From the NCBI RefSeq assembly GCF_042649825.1, contig NZ_JBHSAB010000029.1, positions 1-64,000 of the forward strand: a stretch of DNA of 64,000 nt. Direction: 5' to 3'. A program made the position numbers and the translations under genes. This document shows, in pieces, positions 16,794 through 26,074 of the stretch. The stretch comes from Legionella_C dresdenensis (GTDB taxonomy: Bacteria > Pseudomonadota > Gammaproteobacteria > Legionellales > Legionellaceae). The first letter of the stretch is position 1. Every line of letters starts with the position of its first letter. The notes beneath the pieces were generated by a model. It had not been told where the DNA came from, searched no databases, and saw only the letters and a program-made list of their open reading frames with translations.

Positions 16794-17228
16794 ATGTATA
16801 ATATCAATGATTTTACTATTTTAGACTGTAAAACTGCGATTGATCTTTCCGAAATTAATCATTTAGCAGCTAGCGTAGGATGGGGAAAAGAGTTTTATAG
16901 AACGGAAGAACAATGGCAAACAACTCTCGCATCATCTTCCCATATAGCCTATATCAAAAAAATGGGCCAGTTAATCTGTTTTGGCCGGCTTGTCGAAGAT
17001 GGGCAAATGTGTATGTTTTATGATATCTGCGTGCATCCTGACTATCAAAAACGATATCTCGGCACCAACCTGATGAACCATCTAATCGATAAAATCAAAC
17101 ATAAAAACTATGTTTCAATCGGCTTATTTGTATGGCAGGGCAATTCAACAGCCGCGGAATTTTATCGTAAATTTGGTTTTGAAATATCGCCCGCCATGGA
17201 ACTTAAAAAATACATGAAACAGGTATAA
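16794..17228 (+). CDS. GNAT-family N-acetyltransferase
   Basis: 144 aa from the ATG at 16794, with GAGG just upstream. The frame continues to 16704 without support. The acetyl-CoA binding core is visible: YDICVHPDYQKRYLGTNLMN (beta 4 plus the Q/RxxGxG/A loop, here QKRYLGT) and NSTAAEFYRKFGFE (the C-terminal GNAT motif). The substrate is unknown. It lies 13 nt before the LuxR-like gene on the same strand, with which it is probably cotranscribed. Confidence 0.85.
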   Translation: MYNINDFTILDCKTAIDLSEINHLAASVGWGKEFYRTEEQWQTTLASSSHIAYIKKMGQLICFGRLVEDGQMCMFYDICVHPDYQKRYLGTNLMNHLIDKIKHKNYVSIGLFVWQGNSTAAEFYRKFGFEISPAMELKKYMKQV

Positions 17229-17241
17229 TCTGGAGGTTATT

Positions 17242-18044
17242 ATGAACAACTTATTTCACAACCATCCTTCTTTTATTGAAGCCGATAATATCAAACAATT
17301 ATGTGAGCCGCTCCATTTACTGGATATTACTACATTTTCTCATCTTCGCGTTTCCAACACTAACCAATTGACCGTACAATGTAATAACCCGGTATTTCTG
17401 GCGAATTATTTAACAAAAAATACTACACGGCCGATCCATGCGTTAATCTGAAGCCGGAATCAACAGATTTGGGCGACTATCTGATCTGGGATGCGATCGA
17501 TTGCTCAGGCAAAACCGCTCAAATGTTGGCTGACTCGGCTGCTTTTGATTTCAAGCACGTCTTTACCCTGATAAAAAAGCAGAATGAACACACTAATTTT
17601 TATCATTTTGGCACTCACCTGACTGATCCGGCTATTCATCAAACCTATATTAATAACCTTGATCTGCTGGATCGGTTCATTACATTTTTTAATGCAAAAG
17701 TCGGGCAATCAAAAGCCTTGTCACGCGCCTATGATACTATTCTTAATGCGGATCAGACCACTTCAAAGGTTGAATTAAATAATCGCTCAGCAGCCTTATT
17801 TAATAACCAGCCCAATCGAGAGATCATTTTGCAAACTTTGCTCTCCCCTGCTCACCAGCTTTTGACCGCTAGTGAAATTCAATGCGCTGAATTGATCTTG
17901 CAGGGTAAAACTGCCAAGGAAATTGCCAAAGAGATGTGTTTATCTTATCGGACTATTGAGGACCGAATTGATTCGTTAAAAAACAAATTTAATGCGAAAA
18001 ATAAAGCGGAATTAATTGTTAAGTTACTGGGAACTGAATTGTAG
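17242..18044 (+). pseudogene. LuxR-family regulator, frameshifted
   Basis: The first ORF (17242-17451, MNNLFHNHPSFIEADNIKQL) and the second (17469-18044) together make one LuxR-type regulator. It has an N-terminal sensor-like domain and a C-terminal HTH (LTASEIQCAELILQGKTAKE, with TIEDRIDSLKNKF). Restoring one A in the run of six A at about 17414-17419 joins them without stops (NYLTKK-YYTAD...GDYLIWDAIDCSG). The GGAGG before the ATG is intact. The cause may be a real deletion, a homopolymer sequencing error, or -1 ribosomal slippage, because the zero-frame reading A-AAA-AAT is a slippery heptamer. Conserved coding sequence after the shift argues for a recent event or no real loss. Confidence 0.8.
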
Positions 18045-18045
18045 T

Positions 18046-18069
18046 TTGGGTCAAACGACCCAACCTACC
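18046..18069. repeat. palindromic repeat, family A (single)
   Basis: TTTGGGTCAAACGACCCAAC followed by CTAC, between the converging LuxR-like and MFS genes, overlapping the MFS stop region. Likely terminator function. Confidence 0.75.
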
Positions 18070-19234
18070 TGCTCACACGGTGTAACAGGAGATATAGCAT
18101 GCCCAGCAATACGCTTATTACTAACATAGTCAAAGCCAGCGGCAATTGTGTGGTGTTGGCAAAATTGGCAATACATTGGCTGACAATTCCGACAATAATC
18201 ATCTGACAACTGGTTAATACTGAAGAAGAGAGGCCAAAATACTGTTTTACACTATCCATAGCCAGACCAATTGCATTGGGAAAGACAAACCCCTGACCAA
18301 AGACAATTAAAAAAACCGGTATAATCACTGCCAGGCCAGTAAAAACCTTCATTACCGCCAGATAAACCATCGCCAGTGCTGATAAAAATGTAAGCAGCAA
18401 GCCGCCCGAGATAATACGGTTAACGGAAAAGTGATTTAATAAGTAGCTATTACCGGCAACACCCAGCAGATAACTGCCCGAGACAATAAACATTAACCAG
18501 CCAAAACGAATTTCACTGAAACCCAACTGTTTCTGAAATAAGAACGGCGCTGCGGTGCAAAAAGCGATTGTTAAGGAGAAGCTTAGACCGGTTGCGATTA
18601 CATAAAAAATAAAACGGCCGTTATGGAATAAATAATTGAAACGGGTAAAAGCCTCATAAACAGATAAACGTTCGCAGCGGCGGTTGGTTTCGGGCAGATA
18701 CCTGGCAACAAAATAAAACACCGGCACCGCCCAGACCAGAATAAAATAGAAATTGCCGCGCCAGCCTAAATAATTTTCGATATAACCGCCAATTGCCGGA
18801 GCAAGTATGGGAATAACAGACCAGACCAGCGACATATAGGACGATAGCAGCAGCAACGATTTACCAGTAGTAATATCACGCGCCATTGCAGAAGTAGTAA
18901 TCTGCAAACCGCCGCTGGCGAAACCTTGTATGGCCCGGAATACTAATAACCAAAGCATGGAATTGGTTATAGCGCAGGCAACTCCGGCAATGACGTAGCC
19001 CACAAGGCAAGCCATTAGAATTTTCCGCCTGCCGAAACGGTCAGATAAAATTCCCAGGAAAATCGGCGACGCGCCAAAGCCCAACAGATAAACCGTCAGG
19101 CTTGATTGAATTATTCGGGGGGTAACATCAAAATGATCTGCCATTTCGGGGAAAGAAGGCAAATAAATATCAACAGGAAGCTGTTGCAGTACAATGAGCA
19201 GAAAAATGCTGATTATTATTACAAATCGCCCCAT
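18065..19234 (-). CDS. Bcr/CflA-type MFS drug efflux transporter
   Basis: Inner-membrane exporter, 389 aa with 12 predicted helices. AAGGAG 6 nt before the ATG at 19234 (MGRFVIIISIFLLIVLQQLP) decides the start over a TTG at 19258. DIYLPSFPEMADHF and the MFS loop motif GILSDRFGRRKILM are typical of the Bcr/CflA subfamily (bicyclomycin or chloramphenicol resistance-type proteins). The actual substrate is unknown. Confidence 0.88.
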   Translation of the reverse strand: MGRFVIIISIFLLIVLQQLPVDIYLPSFPEMADHFDVTPRIIQSSLTVYLLGFGASPIFLGILSDRFGRRKILMACLVGYVIAGVACAITNSMLWLLVFRAIQGFASGGLQITTSAMARDITTGKSLLLLSSYMSLVWSVIPILAPAIGGYIENYLGWRGNFYFILVWAVPVFYFVARYLPETNRRCERLSVYEAFTRFNYLFHNGRFIFYVIATGLSFSLTIAFCTAAPFLFQKQLGFSEIRFGWLMFIVSGSYLLGVAGNSYLLNHFSVNRIISGGLLLTFLSALAMVYLAVMKVFTGLAVIIPVFLIVFGQGFVFPNAIGLAMDSVKQYFGLSSSVLTSCQMIIVGIVSQCIANFANTTQLPLALTMLVISVLLGMLYLLLHRVSR

Positions 19235-19276
19235 CCCTGGCTCCTTAATGGCGCTCAATAACAGCCGGCAGCAAAT

Positions 19277-19314
19277 GTAGCCTGGGTGCAGATCCGCAGG
19301 ACCGGAACCCGGGT
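19277..19314. repeat. palindromic repeat, family C
   Basis: GTAGCCTGGGTGCAGATCCG...GAACCCGGG stem-loop, closely related to 15954-15990. Confidence 0.75.
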
Positions 19315-19332
19315 TTTCCTTATACCCAATTC

Positions 19333-19956
19333 CTAAGTTCTATAATGTCGCGACATTAACTGTTCAGTAAATTCTTTTCTCTTAGCCTCATCGGTTTCGA
19401 GCAGCCCTTTAAAGTGCGCTGTGACCATATAGGGATTCTGCTTATTAACTCCGCGCGCAACCATACACAGATGCTGGCATTCAATCATAACACCCACTCC
19501 TTTAGGATTTAAATGCGTCTGGATAGCATCAGCAATTTGTACTGTTAAGTGCTCCTGAATCTGAAGGCGGCGCGAAAAACAATCAACCAGTCTGGCGAGT
19601 TTGGATAACCCAACCACTTTAGTATCTGGAATGTAACCAATGTGCACACGGCCAAAAAATGGCAACATATGGTGTTCACACATGGAAAACATTTCAATAT
19701 CCCTAAGCAGGACAAACTGATTATAATTACCTTCATTAGTAAACGATGTGCTTAACACTTTGGCTGGATCAATTGAATAGCCTTCAAATAATTCCGACCA
19801 GCTATCGACTACCCGCCTTGGCGTATCTGCTAACCCCTCTCGCTGGGGATTTTCGCCAATTAAGGTCAACATATGCCGGATAGTATCCAGAGCATCTTTC
19901 CTTGAGGTTGGCTGTTCTTCAAGTTTGTCGATCTGATATTTTTTTATGGCTTGCAT
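19333..19956 (-). CDS. folE: GTP cyclohydrolase I
   Basis: Converts GTP to dihydroneopterin triphosphate, the first step to folate and tetrahydromonapterin. 207 aa. The zinc-site signature SMCEHHMLPFFGRVHIGYIP is intact, as are the VVGLSKLARLVDCFSRRLQ segment and the C-terminal zinc Cys in ECQHLCMVARGV. Start ATG 19956 follows AAGGAGAGCC. Transcribed alone. Confidence 0.96.
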   Translation of the reverse strand: MQAIKKYQIDKLEEQPTSRKDALDTIRHMLTLIGENPQREGLADTPRRVVDSWSELFEGYSIDPAKVLSTSFTNEGNYNQFVLLRDIEMFSMCEHHMLPFFGRVHIGYIPDTKVVGLSKLARLVDCFSRRLQIQEHLTVQIADAIQTHLNPKGVGVMIECQHLCMVARGVNKQNPYMVTAHFKGLLETDEAKRKEFTEQLMSRHYRT

Positions 19957-20027
19957 AGCGGCTCTCCTTGCTAGGTCTATTATTAATCATAGACCATATT
20001 TTTTTGCAGATGCCGGAGCAAGCAGAG

Positions 20028-20052
20028 GGTTGGGCTTTGCAGCCCAATCTAC
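20028..20052. repeat. palindromic repeat, family B
   Basis: GGTTGGGCTTTGCAGCCCAA followed by TCTAC, between folE and the 3' end of pepN. Confidence 0.75.
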
Positions 20053-20057
20053 ATGGT

Positions 20058-22637
20058 TTAATTCAGGCTTTTGGAAACAATTTCGTTTAAATCCCTTGAC
20101 AATTTCTGACTTGCCAGGCGTTGCAACTCATTTTTCATTAGCTGCTGCCGATTGTGGTCATAACGTTGCCAGCGGGTGAAGGGCGTTGCCAGTCTGGCGG
20201 CAATTTGGGGATTAATCTTATCCATGGTAATCAATAGTTCGGTCAAAAATTGATAACCGCTGCCATCCAGTGCATGAAAATTACGTGCATTGGCCTGACA
20301 GAACGCGCCGATGAGCGAACGGACTTTGTTAGGGTTCTTTAATGAAAACGCTGGATGCTGCATTAATTCCCGAACCTGATTTAAGGCCGTTGGCAATTCG
20401 GTGGTCGCCTGGATAGCAAACCATTTATCCAATACCAAATCATCCTGAGCCCATTGTTGATAGAAACTGTCTAAAGCCTGCTGGCGTTTAGCCTGATCTT
20501 TTATATTGTTAAGCAGCGATAAACCCGCAATCTGATCGGTCATGGTTCTAGCCTGCTGATATTGCTGTTCACAAATTGGCAGCGCTTGCTGCTCATTGGC
20601 CTTCATCATTAACCACAAACAGGTATTGCGTAATTTCCGCCGCCCGTATGCTGTTCCATTCATCTGATGATCTTCTGCCTGCCATAATTGCTGATAGAGA
20701 GCTTGAGCCTGTTCAAATAATGCCTTCCCTAGTTCCTGGCGGTAAAAATCACGCGCCGCCTCGACCAAATCAACATCGATTTCGGACAGATTATTCGCGA
20801 TCTCTTCAAAGCCGGGCGGTGTCAGCAAATCTGCTTTTAAGGATTGATCAAGCGTTTTATCCATTAATATATGGCGATAAGCCTCAATTAACGCGGATGA
20901 AATTGACCAGTCACTACGTGGAATAGCAAGTAACCCCGTTAAACTGGCAAGCGTCAGACGCTGGGCTGCATCCCATTTGGCATAGCCATTGGTTTCATAA
21001 CGCATTAGCGCGATTAGCTCTTCCTGCTCAACATCACGCACCAGTTTAATCGGGGCAGAAAAATCCCTGAGCAGTGAAATGATAGGCTTGCAGGGCAAAT
21101 TATTAAATACAAACCGCTGTTCTGGTTCTTTCAACTCCAGCACTTCGTTTTGCAGCGCAATTTGCGTGCCATTGGGATCAAAAAGCGCAATCCGGATTGG
21201 AATCAGGAATGGCTGTTTCTGCTTACATTCCGGTGTTGGCGGGCAACTTTGCTTCATAGTCAACGTCAGACAATTATTAGCGTAATCGCTACTGACTTCT
21301 ACTTCTGGCGTTCCAGCCTGACTGTACCAACGCTTTAACTGGCTGAAATCGACCTGATTGGCATCTTCCATGGCAGCGACAAAATCATCGATAGTCACGG
21401 CCTGCCCGTCATGACGCTCAAAATAAAGATCCATTCCCTTTCTGAATCCCGCAGCCCCTAACAGGGTGTGCTGCATCCTGATTACTTCCGCACCTTTATT
21501 ATATATTGTCGCGGTATAGAAATTATTGATTTCCTGATAAGACTCCGGGCGCACGGGATGAGCCATGCTGCCAGCATCTTCAGGAAACTGGGTTGCCTTT
21601 AGCGCTTTCACATCGGCAATCCGGTTAACGTCGCGTGAATTCATATCACGGGAAAATTCCTGATCCCGGAATACCGTAAGCCCTTCTTTCAGGCTCAACT
21701 GGAACCAGTCGCGGCAGGTAACCCGATTGCCAGTCCAATTGTGGAAATATTCATGGCCGACTACCCCTTCAATATCGGCAAAATCCTGATCGGTAGCGGT
21801 ATCCGGACGGCCAAGGATGTATTTGGAGTTAAAGATATTCAGTCCCTTGTTTTCCATTGCGCCCATGTTGAAATCGCTTACCGCTACAATCATAAAAATC
21901 GACAAATCATATTCACGGCCATATACCTGCTCATCCCACCGCATGGAATTTTTCAACGACTCCATGGCATGGCCGCATTTATCTTCATTGCCAGGCTCTA
22001 CATAAATGCGCAAATCAACTTCTTTGCCGGAGTTGGTAACGAATTGATCTTTGACACAGGCCAGATTACCTGCCACCAATGCAAACAGGTAGGATGGTTT
22101 TTTAAATGGATCCTGCCAGATAACCCAGTGCCTGCCATTTCCGGCATCGCCTGAATCAATCAGGTTACCGTTTGACAGCAAAATTGGATATTTGGCTTTA
22201 TCCGCTGAAATGCGGGTAGTAAATATCGACAGAACATCCGGCCGGTCCGGATAAAAGGTAATCCTGCGAAATCCCTCCGCTTCGCACTGGGTGCAAAATA
22301 ATTGATTGGACCGATATAAACCCGATAATTTGGTATTATCCTGCGGTTTAATCCGGGTCGTGATGGTAAGGGTAAAATGCTCCGGGCAATTATCCAGCCA
22401 TAAATCAGCGTCAACTAACCGATACTCGGATGCCGAAAGCGGAGTATCATCAAGCTCGATACTGACCAGTTCGAGTTCATCGCCGTTTAACTGTAACGCT
22501 CCAGGGCGTATCCGATTAATTTTCATCCTGTTTTTGACCAGGGCATGATCATCATACAACTCGAAATCCAGCTCGACCTGCGCTATCTCAAACGCAAGCG
22601 GTTGATAGTCTTTTAAGTAAATTGTCTTGTCTGTCAT
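20058..22637 (-). CDS. pepN: aminopeptidase N (M1 family)
   Basis: Broad-specificity zinc aminopeptidase of the cytoplasm that completes protein turnover. 859 aa, close to the E. coli enzyme (870). The substrate motif G259-AMEN-263 and the zinc motif H295-EYFH-299 with Glu318 (KEGLTVFRDQEF) are all present. The C-terminal half is the usual helical repeat domain. Start ATG 22637 (MTDKTIYLKDYQPLAFEIAQ). Confidence 0.97.
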   Translation of the reverse strand: MTDKTIYLKDYQPLAFEIAQVELDFELYDDHALVKNRMKINRIRPGALQLNGDELELVSIELDDTPLSASEYRLVDADLWLDNCPEHFTLTITTRIKPQDNTKLSGLYRSNQLFCTQCEAEGFRRITFYPDRPDVLSIFTTRISADKAKYPILLSNGNLIDSGDAGNGRHWVIWQDPFKKPSYLFALVAGNLACVKDQFVTNSGKEVDLRIYVEPGNEDKCGHAMESLKNSMRWDEQVYGREYDLSIFMIVAVSDFNMGAMENKGLNIFNSKYILGRPDTATDQDFADIEGVVGHEYFHNWTGNRVTCRDWFQLSLKEGLTVFRDQEFSRDMNSRDVNRIADVKALKATQFPEDAGSMAHPVRPESYQEINNFYTATIYNKGAEVIRMQHTLLGAAGFRKGMDLYFERHDGQAVTIDDFVAAMEDANQVDFSQLKRWYSQAGTPEVEVSSDYANNCLTLTMKQSCPPTPECKQKQPFLIPIRIALFDPNGTQIALQNEVLELKEPEQRFVFNNLPCKPIISLLRDFSAPIKLVRDVEQEELIALMRYETNGYAKWDAAQRLTLASLTGLLAIPRSDWSISSALIEAYRHILMDKTLDQSLKADLLTPPGFEEIANNLSEIDVDLVEAARDFYRQELGKALFEQAQALYQQLWQAEDHQMNGTAYGRRKLRNTCLWLMMKANEQQALPICEQQYQQARTMTDQIAGLSLLNNIKDQAKRQQALDSFYQQWAQDDLVLDKWFAIQATTELPTALNQVRELMQHPAFSLKNPNKVRSLIGAFCQANARNFHALDGSGYQFLTELLITMDKINPQIAARLATPFTRWQRYDHNRQQLMKNELQRLASQKLSRDLNEIVSKSLN

Positions 22638-22746
22638 ACTGCCTACTCCGGTTAAAATCGGTTTTGAACCAATCAGTTACGATTAGAAGATTGATTCTAA
22701 GGAATTTTTTTTTAAATTATTAGTTCTAATTCGTGGTCATTTGGTT

Positions 22747-22753
22747 CTATACT
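22747..22753 (+). promoter_or_regulatory. sigma-S-like -10 element (CTATACT)
   Basis: CTATACTAAA about 108 nt before prkA matches the preferred RpoS extended -10 (KCTATACTTAA). The homologous yeaGH operon of E. coli is RpoS-dependent, which supports the reading. A small inverted repeat (TCGCT...AGCGA, about 22777-22792) lies in the leader. Confidence 0.5.
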
Positions 22754-22861
22754 AAATTTAAAAGTAGCCTAAGTGTCTCGCTTTTACGAGCGAAATGCAA
22801 AAGTGTGTTTAATAATAAGAAAAAGCGTCTGCCCGGCAGGGATTAGTAAAAGGGGATAGAG

Positions 22862-24793
22862 ATGAGTACGCAAGAATTTTTAAGCAGTTACACCAAACGA
22901 TTTGTCGATAACAAAGAAGAGGAAATGTCGCTTGATGAGTACCTTGATCTTTGCCGACAGGACCCTTCTGCGTACGCAAATCCGGCTGAACGGTTGCTGA
23001 TGGCCATTGGCGAGCCGGAAGCCATCGATACTCGCCATGACCCGGTATTATCGCGGATCTTCTCAAACAAAGTCATTCACCAATACCCGGTGTTTAAAGA
23101 TTTTTATGGCATGGAAGAACCGATAGAGCAAATTGTCGGTTTTTTAAAACATGCAGCCCAAGGCCTGGAAGAAACCAAACAGGTTCTTTATCTGCTTGGC
23201 CCGGTAGGCGGCGGTAAATCCTCATTGGCCGAGAAACTCAAAGATTTAATGGAAAAAACGCCTTTTTATGCCATTAAGGGTTCGCCGGTATTTGATTCGC
23301 CTTTATCCTTGTTTAATCCCGATGAAGACGGCGATTTGCTCCAGGAGCGGTTCAATATCCCAAAACGCTACCTGCGCTATGTCATGTCGCCTTGGGCAGT
23401 TAAACGCCTGCAGGAATTTAACGGCGATATCAGCAAATTCCGGGTAGTGAAAGTCAAACCATCACGCCTGAAACAGATTGCCGTTGCCAAAACCGAGCCG
23501 GGCGATGACAATAATCAGGATATTTCTTCTCTGGTTGGTAAAGTTGATATCCGTAAACTGGAAGAATTCTCTCAGGATGATCCGGATGCATACAGCTACT
23601 CTGGCGGCTTATGCCGTGCAAACCGCGGTATGCTTGAGTTTGTTGAAATGTTCAAGGCCCCGATCAAAGTCCTGCATCCGCTGTTAACAGCTACTCAGGA
23701 AGGCAATTACAATGCTACTGAAGGTTTGTCGGCAATTCCGTTTGAAGGACTTATTCTTGCCCACTCGAACGAATCGGAATGGCAATCTTTCCGCAATAAT
23801 AAAAATAACGAAGCGTTTATTGACCGGATTAATATTGTCAAAGTTCCTTATTGTCTGCGGGTTTCAGAGGAATTAAAAATTTATCAGAAATTGATTGATA
23901 ACAGTTCGCTGAAAAACGCACCCTGCGCACCCGGCACCATCAATATGCTTGCGCAGTTCTCGGTACTAACCCGGCTGAAAGAACCACAAAACTCAAGCAT
24001 TTATTCAAAAATGCGGGTCTATAATGGTGAAAGCCTGAAAGATACTGATCCGAAAGCAAAATCCTATCAGGAATATCGTGATTTTGCTGGTGTTGATGAA
24101 GGGATGAGCGGTATTTCGACTCGTTTCGCATTCAAGATATTATCCAAGGTATTTAACTTTGATCATTCGGAAGTCGCCGCCAATCCGGTTCATTTACTGT
24201 ATGTACTGGAACGCCAGATTGAACAGGAACAACTGCCGCAGGAAATGCATGAAAAATACCTGACTTTTATTAAAGAGCACCTGACGCCCAAGTATGTCGA
24301 ATTTATCGGTAAGGAAATTCAAACTGCTTATCTGGAGTCTTACGCGGAATATGGCCAGAACATATTTGATCGCTATATTACCTATGCCGATTTCTGGATT
24401 CAGGATCAGGATTACCGCGATCCCGATACCGGTGAAATATTCGATCGCGCTTCATTAAACCTGGAACTGGAAAAAATCGAGAAACCAGCGGGCATTTCCA
24501 ATCCGAAAGACTTCCGTAATGAAGTGGTTAATTTTGTCTTGCGCGCCCGTGCGAATAATCACGGTAAAAATCCAATATGGAACAGTTATGAAAAACTGAA
24601 AACCGTGATTGAAAAGAAAATGTTTACCAATACCGAAGACTTGTTACCGGTGATTTCATTCAATGCCAAAGCCTCGGAAGATGATAAGAAGAAACATGAG
24701 GAATTCATCGCCCGTATGGTTGATAAAGGCTATACCAGGAAACAGGTGAGATTGCTTTGTGAATGGTATTTGCGGGTTCGCAAATCTCAATAA
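22862..24793 (+). CDS. prkA: PrkA-family serine protein kinase (YeaG)
   Basis: 643 aa, the normal YeaG size. An N-terminal AAA-like domain carries the Walker A GPVGGGKS, and a C-terminal kinase-like region follows. It works in nutrient-stress adaptation together with YeaH and SpoVR. First gene of a three-gene operon: yeaH follows after 9 nt. GGGGATAGAG precedes the ATG. Confidence 0.95.
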   Translation: MSTQEFLSSYTKRFVDNKEEEMSLDEYLDLCRQDPSAYANPAERLLMAIGEPEAIDTRHDPVLSRIFSNKVIHQYPVFKDFYGMEEPIEQIVGFLKHAAQGLEETKQVLYLLGPVGGGKSSLAEKLKDLMEKTPFYAIKGSPVFDSPLSLFNPDEDGDLLQERFNIPKRYLRYVMSPWAVKRLQEFNGDISKFRVVKVKPSRLKQIAVAKTEPGDDNNQDISSLVGKVDIRKLEEFSQDDPDAYSYSGGLCRANRGMLEFVEMFKAPIKVLHPLLTATQEGNYNATEGLSAIPFEGLILAHSNESEWQSFRNNKNNEAFIDRINIVKVPYCLRVSEELKIYQKLIDNSSLKNAPCAPGTINMLAQFSVLTRLKEPQNSSIYSKMRVYNGESLKDTDPKAKSYQEYRDFAGVDEGMSGISTRFAFKILSKVFNFDHSEVAANPVHLLYVLERQIEQEQLPQEMHEKYLTFIKEHLTPKYVEFIGKEIQTAYLESYAEYGQNIFDRYITYADFWIQDQDYRDPDTGEIFDRASLNLELEKIEKPAGISNPKDFRNEVVNFVLRARANNHGKNPIWNSYEKLKTVIEKKMFTNTEDLLPVISFNAKASEDDKKKHEEFIARMVDKGYTRKQVRLLCEWYLRVRKSQ

Positions 24794-24802
24794 GGATGAT
24801 TT

Positions 24803-26074
24803 ATGTCGCAATTGATTGATCGCAGACAAAACGCCGGCAAAAAAAACACGGTAAACCGCCAGCGTTTTCTGCGGCGTTATAAAAACCAGATAAAGCAAGC
24901 GGTTTCTGACGCTGTTGGCAAACGCAGCATTACTGAAATTGATCAGGGCGAGAAAATCAGCATTCCTGCAAAGGATATTTCTGAACCACGTTTTCACCGC
25001 GGCCAGGGCGGCCGCGTTGATCGGATATTGCCTGGAAATGATCAATTTATCACTGGCGATAAAGTAAAGCGGCCGGACAGTAATGGCGGCTCAGGCAGCG
25101 GCAGCGGCGAAGCGAGCAATACGGGTGAAGGGGAAGATGAATTTGTCTTTTCTTTATCGCGTGAAGAATTTCTTGAGTTGTATTTCGAAGATCTGGAATT
25201 GCCGGATCTGATTAAAAAAGAATTAAGCCGCTTAAACACGCTTAAAACGGTACGCGCCGGAATTTCAACAAGCGGTATTCCAACCAATATCAATGTTCTC
25301 CGCTCCATGCGGCAGGCAACCGGGCGCAGAGTAGCGCTGGCCTCGCCCTATAAACGGCAATTACGGGAAGCCGAAGACGAGTTGGCACAACTTGAAAGCA
25401 GCGAAAATCCCAAGCGCTCAGAAATTAACAAGCTGAAAAAACAAATTGAATTTCTGCAACGCAAAATCAAGGCTGTACCATTTATTGATACCATCGATTT
25501 GCGTTACAACAACAGAATCAGGATCCCGGCCCCTTCAACCCAGGCGGTGATGTTCTGCGTTATGGACGTTTCCGGTTCCATGGATGAGGCTAAAAAGGAC
25601 ATTGCCAAGCGCTTTTTTATTCTTCTATACCTGTTTTTGACTAAAAACTACGAAAAAATTGAACTGGTTTTTATTCGTCATCACACCTCAGCGAAAGAAG
25701 TCAATGAAGAAGAGTTCTTTTACTCACGGGAAACCGGGGGTACTGTTGTTTCGAGCGCCCTGGAATTGTTGAATACCATTATTGAAGCCCGGTACCCGGC
25801 ATCAGCCTGGAATATTTATGTGGCTCAGGCATCAGACGGCGATAACTGGAATGCTGATTCCCCTTATTGTCAGGAACTGCTGATGGACAAAATTATGCCG
25901 CAATTACAATATTTTGCCTATATTGAGATTATGCCCAGACACCATCAGAGTCTGTGGGAAGTGTACCAACAGGTTGCAGAAATCTATTCTAATTTTGCAA
26001 TGGAAAATATTGATACGGTTGCTGATATTTATCCCGTATTTCGCGAGTTGTTTAAGAGGAAGACTACGGCATGA
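24803..26074 (+). CDS. yeaH: YeaH/YhbH family protein
   Basis: 423 aa, DUF444 family. The basic N-terminus (SQLIDRRQNAGKKNTVNRQR) and a VWA-like core (VMFCVMDVSGSMDEAKKDIA, with the MIDAS-type DxSGS) are diagnostic. Acts with PrkA in the stress module. AAGGATGATTT before the ATG. Its stop overlaps the next start (ATGA). Confidence 0.94.
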   Translation: MSQLIDRRQNAGKKNTVNRQRFLRRYKNQIKQAVSDAVGKRSITEIDQGEKISIPAKDISEPRFHRGQGGRVDRILPGNDQFITGDKVKRPDSNGGSGSGSGEASNTGEGEDEFVFSLSREEFLELYFEDLELPDLIKKELSRLNTLKTVRAGISTSGIPTNINVLRSMRQATGRRVALASPYKRQLREAEDELAQLESSENPKRSEINKLKKQIEFLQRKIKAVPFIDTIDLRYNNRIRIPAPSTQAVMFCVMDVSGSMDEAKKDIAKRFFILLYLFLTKNYEKIELVFIRHHTSAKEVNEEEFFYSRETGGTVVSSALELLNTIIEARYPASAWNIYVAQASDGDNWNADSPYCQELLMDKIMPQLQYFAYIEIMPRHHQSLWEVYQQVAEIYSNFAMENIDTVADIYPVFRELFKRKTTA

